From positions 108,221-172,220 of the forward strand of contig JAEWKK010000020.1 of NCBI GenBank assembly GCA_023386045.1: 64,000 nucleotides of DNA. Reading direction: 5' to 3'. Below, one piece after another: positions 44,903-54,462 of the stretch (positions within the stretch are counted from its first letter, which is position 1; every line of letters begins with the position of its first letter). The stretch is from Bacteroidota bacterium. GTDB lineage: Bacteria > Bacteroidota > Bacteroidia > Chitinophagales > Chitinophagaceae. The notes under the pieces were generated by a model. It saw only the letters and a list, made by a program, of their open reading frames with translations. It was not told the origin of the DNA and searched no databases. Made by a program: the position numbers and the translations under genes.

Positions 44903-45787
44903 TTGGGAAAGGTTTGGTCTGTGGGCATATTTGCTGAAGAAAAAATTTACCAGGTTCATAAACCCCTGTGCAATGCTGTCAAAGCCTTTGATGCAAGAAG
45001 ACCCAGGCTAAGTAGAAAGCATGTGCATACTTATGCAGATCCTTTTCTTTTTGTTCACGAAAATCTCCTTTATCTTTTTGTGGAGATGCAGGAGGTTGGG
45101 GGGAAAGGATACATCAATGTGTGGCGCACACAAGACCTCAGAGACTGGTCTGATCTGGGCATTATTTTAAAGGAAGATTTTCACCTTTCTTATCCATCAG
45201 TATTTGAAGATGAGCGCACTGGTAAAATTTATCTTCTGCCTGAATCCAGTGAAGAAAGAAAAATCATCCTGTATGAGTTTGAATCTTTCCCCGTAAACCT
45301 GGCTCGCAGAAAGATATTAATGGAAGGGAATTATGCGGATTCCAACCTGATTGAACATGAAGGGTTTTATTATTTAAGCACCCTGGACCAGGATAAAAAC
45401 CAACACCGTTTGTTTTATGCTGATCATATAAACGGTCCCTGGCAGGAACATCCTGCCAGTCCCCTTAACACCAGCTTTCCCAGGAATGGTGGTGGATTTT
45501 TTAAAATTGGCAGTCAATTATACAGGGCTGCGCAAAATACCAGTAAGAATTATGGAGGCGGTATTGTGATCTTTGAAATCACTTCATTATCAAAATCCAA
45601 TTATGTAGAGAAGATGATTGTACCTGACTTGAAACCTGGATCTAATTACTCCTGGCAAAAAATTGGAAGACATCATTTTAGTATTGTTGACTTTCAAGAT
45701 CAAAAAATCATTGCAATTGATGGACTGCAGCAGGACTACCTGTTCAATAAACTGCCAAATGCTGTTTTTAAATTTATTGGAAGATGA
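44903..45787 (+). CDS. Beta-propeller protein resembling the GINT1 N-terminal domain
   Basis: This 294-residue protein begins at TTG 44903; no in-frame ATG is near and the family-like WSVGIFAE starts at residue 4. It has repeated four-strand blades with YADPFLF, SYPSVFED and GPWQEHP motifs, as in the five-bladed propeller attached to glucosamine inositolphosphorylceramide transferase and found alone or fused in bacterial polysaccharide loci. The fold also recalls GH43 enzymes. It probably binds or modifies a sugar of this polymer; the activity is unknown. It overlaps the following GNAT gene by 4 bases. Confidence 0.65.
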   Translation: MGKVWSVGIFAEEKIYQVHKPLCNAVKAFDARRPRLSRKHVHTYADPFLFVHENLLYLFVEMQEVGGKGYINVWRTQDLRDWSDLGIILKEDFHLSYPSVFEDERTGKIYLLPESSEERKIILYEFESFPVNLARRKILMEGNYADSNLIEHEGFYYLSTLDQDKNQHRLFYADHINGPWQEHPASPLNTSFPRNGGGFFKIGSQLYRAAQNTSKNYGGGIVIFEITSLSKSNYVEKMIVPDLKPGSNYSWQKIGRHHFSIVDFQDQKIIAIDGLQQDYLFNKLPNAVFKFIGR

Positions 45788-46680
45788 GTTATTCCATACA
45801 AACTGTAGATATAAAAGATCCTCAGGTAGAACAACAATTGATCAATCTTTTGCAGGATGCTTTTGGATCACCAACTCCTGTTCCTCAGGGGCATCTCTAT
45901 AAAAATACAGTTACTTCTAAGGCTTCTGGCCAAACTATTTTCCTTGCAGCTGTGGAAGATGGAAAGATCATCGGCTGCAATGGTTATATGGCCACTGATT
46001 TCACAATTGATGGCACCATCATTCCCTGTTATCAAAGTTGCTGGACAGCCACGCATTCCAGGCACCAGGGTCGCAAGATCTTTATGAATATTATGAATGG
46101 AGCCAAGGAGGTTTTGAAAGAAAAAGGCGCCGGCTTTATTTATGGACTGGGAAACGACAATTCTCATCCCATCCTGATCAAAAAACTGGGATTCAAAGAA
46201 ATTCCTGCCATAGTTACAAGAATTCCAAATATCCCGGTATTTAGAAATTCTTACCTGAATAATACTGCGTCTCTGGACATGGAAGAATTAATCTCCGGTT
46301 GTTTTATCCCAGTAGAAGAGCAGATCTTTGATCTTAAGAAAAATACCTGGGGCAATGATATTCTTGAGATCAGGGAAGGAAATAGTTTGATCTGGGGAAG
46401 GCTTGCAAAGAAACCGCTCAAATTCGGAATCAACCTTCGTTATTTCTATTTGGGAGGAATGGATTTGAAAGAACTCAAAGATTTTCCTTTGATGATGCAA
46501 AAGATCTTTGAAAAATTTAGCGTGCAATATGTCCAGGTAGTATCGGCTGAAACCAACAAGTTTAATGCTTTATTGAAGAACTGGAAATCATCGAAGATCA
46601 ATGGTTTTATTTTGTATGAGCTGAATTCCGGAGCAGTGGAACATCTGAACCTGTATTATGGCGCTATTGATGTTTTTTAA
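45784..46680 (+). CDS. GNAT-family N-acetyltransferase
   Basis: The 298-residue protein has a GNAT domain in its first 155 residues (IFLAAVEDGKIIGCNGYMATDF, then the HSRHQGRKIFMNIM acetyl-CoA loop and IKKLGFKEI). The C-terminal half of about 140 residues may be a second, divergent GNAT half, as in some FemAB-like or lipopolysaccharide acetyltransferases. It follows the propeller gene and precedes the flippase by 20 bases. An acyl group on the repeat unit is a reasonable role. Confidence 0.7.
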   Translation: MSYSIQTVDIKDPQVEQQLINLLQDAFGSPTPVPQGHLYKNTVTSKASGQTIFLAAVEDGKIIGCNGYMATDFTIDGTIIPCYQSCWTATHSRHQGRKIFMNIMNGAKEVLKEKGAGFIYGLGNDNSHPILIKKLGFKEIPAIVTRIPNIPVFRNSYLNNTASLDMEELISGCFIPVEEQIFDLKKNTWGNDILEIREGNSLIWGRLAKKPLKFGINLRYFYLGGMDLKELKDFPLMMQKIFEKFSVQYVQVVSAETNKFNALLKNWKSSKINGFILYELNSGAVEHLNLYYGAIDVF

Positions 46681-46700
46681 TTCGGACAGACTCGATCCTA

Positions 46701-47981
46701 ATGAAAATCCTTAAACAACTTTCACTTTATACCTTAGTGGGCGTCATAGGCGCAGGCATTAATTTCTTTATCATGCCTGTTCTTTCGCACTACCTCAGGC
46801 CGGCTGATTATGGACTGCTGTCCCTTTTCAACACATACGTTACCATCCTCATTCCCATTGTAAGCGTATCGGCCTATAGCTTGTTGAATGTTGATTACTT
46901 CAAGCAAAAGAATAAAACTGTTTTTGCACAGCAGTTTACTTCCATTCAGCTTATTCCCATTTTCAATACTGCCCTTCTAGGTATATTGACCTGGATGTTC
47001 TATGGCAATTTCGTTGATGACCTGGAACTGGCGGGTACGGGCATTCGATGGGGTTATATCATGCTGCTCCTTACGCTACTGAATATTTACGTGGAGCAGT
47101 TCATCCAGTTCCTGGTCTTGCAAAAAAAGCCGGGAAGGTTTGCCCTGTTTTCTTTATTGAAGGTGAGCGTTGAACTGGCACTTACTTTTTATTTTATTGT
47201 TATCAGGGGCTGGAACTGGGAAGGGCGCATGTATTCCTGGCTTATCACCTCGGTATTGTTCTTTATCATTGGTTTCATTTATTTCTACCGCACCGGTTAT
47301 ATCAAATCAACCGTTAAATGGCAGTATATCCGTGAAGGGCTGGTTTTTGGTGCGCCCCTGGTTTTGCATGGCGTTGGAAAATTCGTGGTGAACCAGTCGG
47401 ACAGACTATTCATTGTGAAAATGGTCTCACTTACCGAAGCGGGCATCTACAATATTGGTTATACAGTAGGCACCCTTGTCATGGTAGCCATTTCCGCCTT
47501 CTTTAATTTCTATACGCCCTTTCTCATGGAGCGTCTTTCCAACCTGCAGGCCGATAGCAAGCTGCAGATCGTAAAAATGAATTACTATTATATCATCGGT
47601 TGCCTCCTGATGCTGTTGATGATCGTGATATTTACACCGCTACTGTTTTCCATGTTGATAGATCCCCGTTACATAGGCGGAGTGAAATATGTTTTCTGGG
47701 TGGCCCTGGGCTATTGCTTTTGGGGCGGCTATATGCTTTTTTCCGGCTTTATATTCTTTACCAAGAAAAACAGGATACTGGGCTGGCTGGCCTTGTTTAA
47801 TGTGCTGACCAATCTATTGTTCAATTATTATTTTATCACCTGGTTTGGCGCCATTGGTGCTGCTTATGCCACAGCGCTATCTTTCTTTTTACTAATGGTC
47901 ATTGTGGCTATAATTGCAAGCAAGCTTGTACCTCTGCCCTGGAATCAATTCAGGGAGGTAAAAGAGGTTAGACTTTCGTAA
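46701..47981 (+). CDS. Wzx-type polysaccharide flippase
   Basis: The 426-residue integral membrane protein has about 12 hydrophobic segments. It opens with the MOP-superfamily pattern LVGVIGAGINFFIMPVLSHYLRPADYGLLSLF. It should flip lipid-linked repeat units to the periplasmic side for polymerisation. Its stop overlaps the next start (TAATG). Base usage is slightly richer in G+C than in the neighbours. Confidence 0.88.
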   Translation: MKILKQLSLYTLVGVIGAGINFFIMPVLSHYLRPADYGLLSLFNTYVTILIPIVSVSAYSLLNVDYFKQKNKTVFAQQFTSIQLIPIFNTALLGILTWMFYGNFVDDLELAGTGIRWGYIMLLLTLLNIYVEQFIQFLVLQKKPGRFALFSLLKVSVELALTFYFIVIRGWNWEGRMYSWLITSVLFFIIGFIYFYRTGYIKSTVKWQYIREGLVFGAPLVLHGVGKFVVNQSDRLFIVKMVSLTEAGIYNIGYTVGTLVMVAISAFFNFYTPFLMERLSNLQADSKLQIVKMNYYYIIGCLLMLLMIVIFTPLLFSMLIDPRYIGGVKYVFWVALGYCFWGGYMLFSGFIFFTKKNRILGWLALFNVLTNLLFNYYFITWFGAIGAAYATALSFFLLMVIVAIIASKLVPLPWNQFREVKEVRLS

Positions 47982-49045
47982 TGAGCAATAAAAGGATCAT
48001 TCATATTATAGACTCACTGGCAAGGGGCGGGGCCGAGATGCTTTTAAAGAATTCGGTTAACAACCTGCCCGACTGGCAGCACACCATCGTGTACCTTTTC
48101 CCTGTTACAGACCTGGTGAATGAATTTAAAGGTGATGTTTCCTTCATCTGTATTGATCACAAAGGGTGGAAAGGTTTGTTGGCTTCTGTATTAAAAATCA
48201 AAAAGATCATTAAAGCACAAAAACCTGAACTGATACATTCACATTTACTCATCAGCACTATTTGTGCCCGACTGACAATCAAAAAAATTCCACTGGTTAC
48301 AACACTCCATAGTACTTATAGTGTTGATGCTTTTGAAAAAAACAGGTTGAGTGTGTGGGTCGAAAGACTGACGATCAGGAGTCGGGATGTTCTGGTTGGC
48401 GTTTCCAGATTTGTGCTGGATGATTATTTGCGTTTCGTGCCCTTCAAGGGCAAGAGCTTTGTTCTGTATAATTTCCTTCCTGATTCCTTTTTTCATTTGC
48501 AGGCTCAGAAGGAAAATAGTTATTTGAAATGTGTGGCCATTGGCAATCTCAAAGAAGCCAAGAACTATCCTTTCCTGCTTGATGTATTTGCAAGCTTGAA
48601 AAATTCCGGCATCTCACTGGATATCTATGGCGAAGGCGCATTAAGAGATCAGCTGCAGGAAAGAATAGATAAGGAAGCGCTTCCTGTTAAGCTTTGTGGT
48701 AAGGTAAAGGATGTAGAATCAATACTTCCTTCATACAATCTTTTCTTACAGGCTTCCATTCATGAAGGCTTTGGAATTTCAATAATCGAAGCCATGGCGG
48801 CTTCTTTACCGGTTTTCATATCCGATCTGCCTGTATTCCGGGAAATCACCGGTGCACATGCGCATTTCTTTTCACTTAATGATCCGGCCCTGGCTGCTGA
48901 AAAACTGAAAGCTTTTCAAACAGATATTTCATTAAGAAATAAACATGTGCAGCAGGCTTATGATCATTGCAGGCAGCACTATAGCGAAAAAACCTATAGA
49001 AAGAGGCTGCTGGAAATTTATAATGATGTTACTTCACAGTATTAA
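47981..49045 (+). CDS. GT4-family glycosyltransferase
   Basis: The 354-residue GT-B enzyme has the N-terminal IIDSLARGGAEMLLKN loop of GT4 and the donor-binding E-x7-E region in ASIHEGFGISIIEAMAA (about 263-279). It probably adds a hexose or hexosamine to the lipid-linked repeat unit on the cytoplasmic side. Donor and linkage cannot be told. Confidence 0.85.
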   Translation: MSNKRIIHIIDSLARGGAEMLLKNSVNNLPDWQHTIVYLFPVTDLVNEFKGDVSFICIDHKGWKGLLASVLKIKKIIKAQKPELIHSHLLISTICARLTIKKIPLVTTLHSTYSVDAFEKNRLSVWVERLTIRSRDVLVGVSRFVLDDYLRFVPFKGKSFVLYNFLPDSFFHLQAQKENSYLKCVAIGNLKEAKNYPFLLDVFASLKNSGISLDIYGEGALRDQLQERIDKEALPVKLCGKVKDVESILPSYNLFLQASIHEGFGISIIEAMAASLPVFISDLPVFREITGAHAHFFSLNDPALAAEKLKAFQTDISLRNKHVQQAYDHCRQHYSEKTYRKRLLEIYNDVTSQY

Positions 49046-49053
49046 TCCAATTT

Positions 49054-50958
49054 ATGTGTGGCATTGCGGGGTTTATAGATTTTAAGAAAAAAAGTTCGGA
49101 AGATATTCTCGCTCAAATGGCCTGTGCGGTTTCACATCGCGGGCCTGATGGACAGGGAGTTTATTTCAATAGCAATAACGAAGCGGCAATCGGGCTTGGT
49201 CATCGCCGCCTTTCCATCATTGACCTGAGCCATGCAGCCGACCAGCCCATGCATTACGATGGCCTTCACATCATCTTCAATGGCGAGATCTATAATTACA
49301 ACGAGATCAGGAACCGTTTGATAGAAAAAGGTCACCAGTTCCTAACACATTCCGATACGGAGGTGATCCTTCATTCATGGAGGGAGTGGGGACCTGCTGC
49401 TATTGAACAATGGCATGGCATGTTTGCTATCGCCCTTTTTGATGAAAGAAAAAATGAACTGACCTGTATCAGGGATCGTGCCGGCGTAAAGCCATTTTTT
49501 TATCATTATAAGCAGGATGTTTTTTTGTTTGGATCTGAACTCAAATCACTCACCATTCATCCTGCATTTGAAAAACGGATCAACCGCGATGCAGTGGCTG
49601 CTTTTTTACAATACGGCAATGTGCCACAGCCTCATTGCATTTACCAGGATACCTATAAGATCCTGCCGGGACATTTTCTGCAATTAAACCTCCAAACAAA
49701 AGAACTTACAGCCACGCAATACTGGAACGTTTACGATCATTACAACAAACCAAAATTATCTATAGGACTACCTGAGGCCATAAAGGAAACAGAAAAGATC
49801 CTTGAGCATGCCTTCCAGTACCGAATGGTGGCTGATGTGCCCGTGGGTGTATTTCTGAGTGGTGGTTATGACAGTACCTGCGTAACTGCCCTCTTGCAAA
49901 AGAACAATGGAGAAAAGATCAAAACCTTCACCATTGGCATGACCGATGAAAAGCTGGATGAAGCACCCTTCGCCAAACAGATCGCAGCCCACCTCGGAAC
50001 CGATCATACCGAATATTATTGCACGGCCCAGGAAGCACTGAATATCATTCCTGAATTGCCGCACTATTATGATGAGCCTTTTGCCGATAGCAGTGCCATA
50101 CCTACAATTCTTGTCAGCAGGCTGGCAAGAAAAAAAGTAACTGTCGCGTTGAGTGCGGATGCGGGCGATGAGATTTTTGCAGGATACAACCGTTATGATT
50201 ATATCTCGCGTTATGGCAAAAAAATAGGATCGATTCCTGGCCCAGTACGTAAACTGGCTGTGGCTGCCATGGATACAATTTCATCTGAAAGCATTCCTTA
50301 TTTCCGTAACCAGCGCAATTTTCATAGCCGTTACGATAAGTTGAAGAATCTGCTTTCAGATCCTTCACCTTCTGAATTATTGAAGAACTTAAGTCAGGTA
50401 TTTTCAGATAAAGAAATCAAAACCCTTTTCAACACATCTATTGACCAACTGGATACCGCTTACCAGAGTAAGGAATTGAAATCGGGTTATGATGATCCCC
50501 TATCTTACATGATGGCTATCGACTACCAGACCTATATGGTGGATGATATTCTCACCAAGGTGGACAGGGCCACGATGTCTGTAAGTCTTGAAGGCCGCGA
50601 ACCCTTCCTCGACCAGGATATTATTGAATGGGCCGCACAACTTCCTTCAGAATATAAATACCACAATGGCATCAAAAAATATATTCTCAAGGAGATTGTA
50701 TATAAATATGTGCCCAAGACCATCATGGAAAGACCAAAGATGGGATTCGGAATTCCTGTTGAAGCATGGCTTTCAAATGAATTGAAAGAATTAGTGGAAA
50801 CCTATCTAGGTGATGCTGAATTGAAAGCCCATGGACTTTTTAATGTTCATGTAGTGCGAAATATGATAAGCGAGTTTCTAAACGGAAGGAAAGAAAAATA
50901 TTTAAAAATATGGCACCTGCTGATGTTTCAAATGTGGTATAAGCAATGGATGCTGTAG
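49054..50958 (+). CDS. asnB: Glutamine-hydrolysing asparagine synthase (AsnB-like)
   Basis: The 634-residue protein begins with the Ntn-type glutaminase (Cys2 in MCGIAGF; RGPDG and FNGEIYN blocks, about 1-210). A synthetase domain with PP-loop SGGYDST (about 270-276) follows. In polysaccharide loci such proteins often amidate uronic acids or other sugar acids rather than make asparagine, so it may convert a carboxyl of the repeat unit to an amide. A 204-bp gap follows, with no clear promoter or terminator. Confidence 0.87.
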   Translation: MCGIAGFIDFKKKSSEDILAQMACAVSHRGPDGQGVYFNSNNEAAIGLGHRRLSIIDLSHAADQPMHYDGLHIIFNGEIYNYNEIRNRLIEKGHQFLTHSDTEVILHSWREWGPAAIEQWHGMFAIALFDERKNELTCIRDRAGVKPFFYHYKQDVFLFGSELKSLTIHPAFEKRINRDAVAAFLQYGNVPQPHCIYQDTYKILPGHFLQLNLQTKELTATQYWNVYDHYNKPKLSIGLPEAIKETEKILEHAFQYRMVADVPVGVFLSGGYDSTCVTALLQKNNGEKIKTFTIGMTDEKLDEAPFAKQIAAHLGTDHTEYYCTAQEALNIIPELPHYYDEPFADSSAIPTILVSRLARKKVTVALSADAGDEIFAGYNRYDYISRYGKKIGSIPGPVRKLAVAAMDTISSESIPYFRNQRNFHSRYDKLKNLLSDPSPSELLKNLSQVFSDKEIKTLFNTSIDQLDTAYQSKELKSGYDDPLSYMMAIDYQTYMVDDILTKVDRATMSVSLEGREPFLDQDIIEWAAQLPSEYKYHNGIKKYILKEIVYKYVPKTIMERPKMGFGIPVEAWLSNELKELVETYLGDAELKAHGLFNVHVVRNMISEFLNGRKEKYLKIWHLLMFQMWYKQWML

Positions 50959-51162
50959 AAAAGTAAGAAGTCTTTTTATAAGATTTGCTGCAGTGATTTT
51001 CTTACAATACAATAATAATATCACTATACTGTTATGTTCTTGCATATCATTACCTTATACGGAACACTGTAGGAATTATATAGATGGAGGGATAAAATAC
51101 AACAAAAATGTCCTGGTTAAAGCCACTATTTTAACAGGAACATATGTTCAAAAACTTGTTCA

Positions 51163-52140
51163 ATGAAAGAATCCATTTTAGTAACGGGAGCCGCCGGATT
51201 TATTGGTAGTCATTTATGCGAAGCACTGCTTGATCGTGGATACAACGTTATAGGGATAGATAATTTTGATAGCTTCTACGATCGTGAGATCAAAGAAAAT
51301 AACCTGAAAATATCCCTTGCATCAAAGCAATTTAATTTTATTGAAGGTGATGTTGCCAATCGTGGTTTACTGGATGATGTCAGGAGTAAGATTGATGTAG
51401 TGGTTCATCTGGCAGCTAAAGCGGGAGTACTGCCCTCATTGAAACAACCGCAGGCTTACATACATACCAATATTGAAATGACCAATGTGCTGTTGGAATG
51501 GATGAAAGAAAGAAAGATCAACAAATTAATTTTCGCCTCTTCTTCTTCAGTGTATGGAAACAATGCCAAAATTCCTTTTGAAGAATCGGATGGCGTGAAT
51601 GAACCAATTTCACCCTATGCTTTCACCAAACGTTCATGTGAACTGATGAATTATACCTATCATTCGCTTTACAAGTTCGATATTGTGAACCTTCGCTTTT
51701 TCACTGTTTATGGTGAAAGACAAAGACCTGACCTCGCCATACATAAATTCCTTAGATTGATGATGGAAGGTAAACCAATAACCATTTATGGAGATGGCAG
51801 TACTGCAAGAGACTATACTTATTATTCTGATACAGTTGAAGGCGTTATCGCTGCAATTGAATACGTGAAAAAAAATGAAGGCGTTTGGGATACCTTCAAT
51901 CTGGGCAACCACACACCTGTTTCATTAATGGATCTGATCGCCGCCATCTCTAATGCATCCGGTATTGAACCAGTTCTAATTTACGAAGAAATGAAACCCG
52001 GTGATGTAAATATTACTTATGCAAGCATAGAAAAAGCAAAAGCATTGCTTGGCTACCACCCGGCTGTTTCACTGCAAGATGGCATGCAACGTTTTGTACA
52101 CTGGTACAGGCATCAACACCATAAAGATGCTGTTCAATGA
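51163..52140 (+). CDS. NAD-dependent epimerase, UDP-glucuronate 4-epimerase-like
   Basis: The 325-residue extended SDR has TGAAGFIGSHLCEAL (about 8-22), the FASSSSVYGNN serine block and YAFTKRSCE with the catalytic Tyr-Lys. The IDNFDSFYD segment and the FFTVYGERQRPDLAI block are close to those of UDP-GlcA 4-epimerases (GalA formation). The substrate is inferred. It overlaps the following glycosyltransferase gene by 4 bases and forms a second small plus-strand group of three genes. Confidence 0.82.
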   Translation: MKESILVTGAAGFIGSHLCEALLDRGYNVIGIDNFDSFYDREIKENNLKISLASKQFNFIEGDVANRGLLDDVRSKIDVVVHLAAKAGVLPSLKQPQAYIHTNIEMTNVLLEWMKERKINKLIFASSSSVYGNNAKIPFEESDGVNEPISPYAFTKRSCELMNYTYHSLYKFDIVNLRFFTVYGERQRPDLAIHKFLRLMMEGKPITIYGDGSTARDYTYYSDTVEGVIAAIEYVKKNEGVWDTFNLGNHTPVSLMDLIAAISNASGIEPVLIYEEMKPGDVNITYASIEKAKALLGYHPAVSLQDGMQRFVHWYRHQHHKDAVQ

Positions 52141-53384
52141 GGAATATCCTTTACATTTCTTACGACGGACTTACAGATGCTCTTGGCCAGTCGCAGATAC
52201 TTTCCTATTTAAAGCGACTTGCCGGAATGGGTAACAAGATCGTTATTCTCTCCTTTGAAAAACAAGCCCTCTTTCAAAAAGAAGGAGATACCATAAAAAA
52301 GATTATAGATGCGCATGGACTAATCTGGCATCCGTTAATGTATACAAAAACACCTCCGGTACTATCAACTATTTACGATGTGAATAAAGGCCTTCGTATT
52401 AGCAAAGACCTGCATAACCAGTACCATTTCGATATCGTGCATTGCCGAGGTTACATATCCGCCATTATTGGCCGCAACCTTCAGAAAAAATACGGATTGA
52501 AATTTATTTTCGACATGCGTGGCTGGTGGCCTGATGAAAAACTGGAGTCGGGTTTCTGGAGTAGCTTCATGTATCAGCCGGTATACCGTTATTTCAAAAG
52601 ACTGGAAAGAAATTTTTTTTACTACTGCGATTTTGCCGTTAGCCTTACTTATAAAGGAAAGGAAGAGATACAAAAACAGAGATTGGCAGATGCCGGAAAA
52701 ATCGGTGTAATTCCAACCTGTGTTGATTTTGATATTTTCAAACATTCAACACCAGAGTTCAGACTTCGAATAAGGAAGAAGTTGGGAATATCAGAAGATG
52801 AGAAAGTATTTGTTTACAGCGGATCTCTAGGCGGTAATTATGATCCCCAAACGCTGATTGATGTATTCCTTAGTTTTCAACAAATCTATCCTGAAAGTTT
52901 TTTACTCATCCTTTCTAAAGACCTTATTAGCCTTGATATTCGAGAAATGTTTACGAATGCAGGAATCACTAGGATGACTATTTACAACGCGGCATTTACC
53001 GAAGTAAGTGATTATCTCCGATCGGCTGATATTGGGTTCATTTATTATAAAATGTCTTTCTCAACCATTGGAAGAAGTCCTACAAAGCTGGGAGAATACT
53101 GGGCTTCCGGTATTCCAGTGATCGCTTTTAAAGGGATAGGGGATATGGATCTAATTCTCGAACGCTATCCTGGAAGTGGGGTCTTATTATCAAATGATAA
53201 AAATAAATGGGAAGAAGAGATAAAATCCCTTGTATGTACGGATGCCGCTGTACTGAGGAACTACGCGCTGGATTATTTTCATATTGAAAAGGGTGTGAAA
53301 TTCTACCAGCAGACATATGAATTACTTGCGCCTGAAAATAAACCCGCCAACATTTTGTCAGTAAAACCAATCAATAAGAACTGA
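52137..53384 (+). CDS. Glycosyltransferase, GT4-like
   Basis: The 415-residue GT-B protein opens with LYISYDGLTDALGQSQILSY and has a C-terminal donor site around PTKLGEYWASGIPVIAFKG (about 321-339). The FDMRGWWPDE segment is typical of a branch found in Bacteroidota polysaccharide loci. The acceptor and donor are unknown. The stop is 4 bases before the next start. Confidence 0.82.
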   Translation: MRNILYISYDGLTDALGQSQILSYLKRLAGMGNKIVILSFEKQALFQKEGDTIKKIIDAHGLIWHPLMYTKTPPVLSTIYDVNKGLRISKDLHNQYHFDIVHCRGYISAIIGRNLQKKYGLKFIFDMRGWWPDEKLESGFWSSFMYQPVYRYFKRLERNFFYYCDFAVSLTYKGKEEIQKQRLADAGKIGVIPTCVDFDIFKHSTPEFRLRIRKKLGISEDEKVFVYSGSLGGNYDPQTLIDVFLSFQQIYPESFLLILSKDLISLDIREMFTNAGITRMTIYNAAFTEVSDYLRSADIGFIYYKMSFSTIGRSPTKLGEYWASGIPVIAFKGIGDMDLILERYPGSGVLLSNDKNKWEEEIKSLVCTDAAVLRNYALDYFHIEKGVKFYQQTYELLAPENKPANILSVKPINKN

Positions 53385-53388
53385 AAAA

Positions 53389-54462
53389 ATGCCCGGAAAA
53401 GTTAGCGTTGCTTTTGTAGTGCCTTACCCTGAAAATCGTGCTCCTTCTCAGCGCTTTCGTGTTGAGCTATTCCTTCCTATTTTACAGGAGGCAGGAATTC
53501 ATTACCGTGTTATTCCCTTTTTGGATACAGCAACTTACACCATTCTTTATAGTAATGCATCACCAATTAAAAAAGCATGGGGTGTTTTGAAGGGTTTTCT
53601 GAAACGTTTGTGGCTTGTGTTTTTTGAATTGCACAGATTTGATTTTGTTTTTATTCACCGGGAAGCTTCGCCTTTGGGACCTCCGGTTTTTGAATTTTTG
53701 ATAAGCAAGATATTTCGCAAAAAGATCGTTTATGATTTTGACGATGCGATATGGATTCCAGAATCCGGAAATGATCTTCTAAATAGATGTAAGGCTTACT
53801 GGAAAATTCGAATAATTTGCCAATGGGCTTATAAGATATCAGCTGGTAACGACTACCTCTGTGCATATGCCCGAAAGTACAATAAAAATGTAGTGCTGCT
53901 TCCCACCTGTGTTGATACGATGCATCGTCATAATCGCCTCAGGGATGAGGAGCATGAATCTCTAACGATTGGATGGACAGGATCACATTCTACACTAAAA
54001 TATCTGGATCCACTTGTTCCACTTTTGCAAAAATTGACTGAAAGTTTTCCTTTAAGGATACTCATTATCTGCAACAAACCTCCGTCTTTTTCTTTCAAAG
54101 GACTTGAATTCATTCAATGGAGTGAGGCTAGTGAAATTGAAGACCTACTAAAGATCCATATTGGTATCATGCCCTTACAAGAAGACGCCTGGAGTGAAGG
54201 CAAGTGCGGCTTTAAGATCATTCAATATCTTTCATTGGGCATACCTGCTGTAGCCAGTCCGGTTGGTGTTAATAAAAATATCATCAAGCAGGGCGAAAAT
54301 GGATTTTTATGCAAGGAAGAAAAAGAATGGGAAGAAGCACTGCGCTTGCTGTTGCAAGACCCATCCTTGCGTAAATCCATGGGAATAAAGGGAAGGCAAA
54401 CCATAATAGAAAACTTTAGTATTCAGGCTTATGCTGGAAGGTTTTTGAGTTTGTTTGAATGA
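53389..54462 (+). CDS. Glycosyltransferase, GT4-like
   Basis: The 357-residue protein has VVPYPENRAPSQRFRVE at the N-terminus (a common loop in this branch), YDFDDAIW (about 118-125) and the donor site KCGFKIIQYLSLGIPAVASPVG (about 270-291). It is probably the last plus-strand glycosyltransferase of the locus. Its 3' end overlaps the converging membrane-protein gene by 34 bases. Confidence 0.8.
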   Translation: MPGKVSVAFVVPYPENRAPSQRFRVELFLPILQEAGIHYRVIPFLDTATYTILYSNASPIKKAWGVLKGFLKRLWLVFFELHRFDFVFIHREASPLGPPVFEFLISKIFRKKIVYDFDDAIWIPESGNDLLNRCKAYWKIRIICQWAYKISAGNDYLCAYARKYNKNVVLLPTCVDTMHRHNRLRDEEHESLTIGWTGSHSTLKYLDPLVPLLQKLTESFPLRILIICNKPPSFSFKGLEFIQWSEASEIEDLLKIHIGIMPLQEDAWSEGKCGFKIIQYLSLGIPAVASPVGVNKNIIKQGENGFLCKEEKEWEEALRLLLQDPSLRKSMGIKGRQTIIENFSIQAYAGRFLSLFE

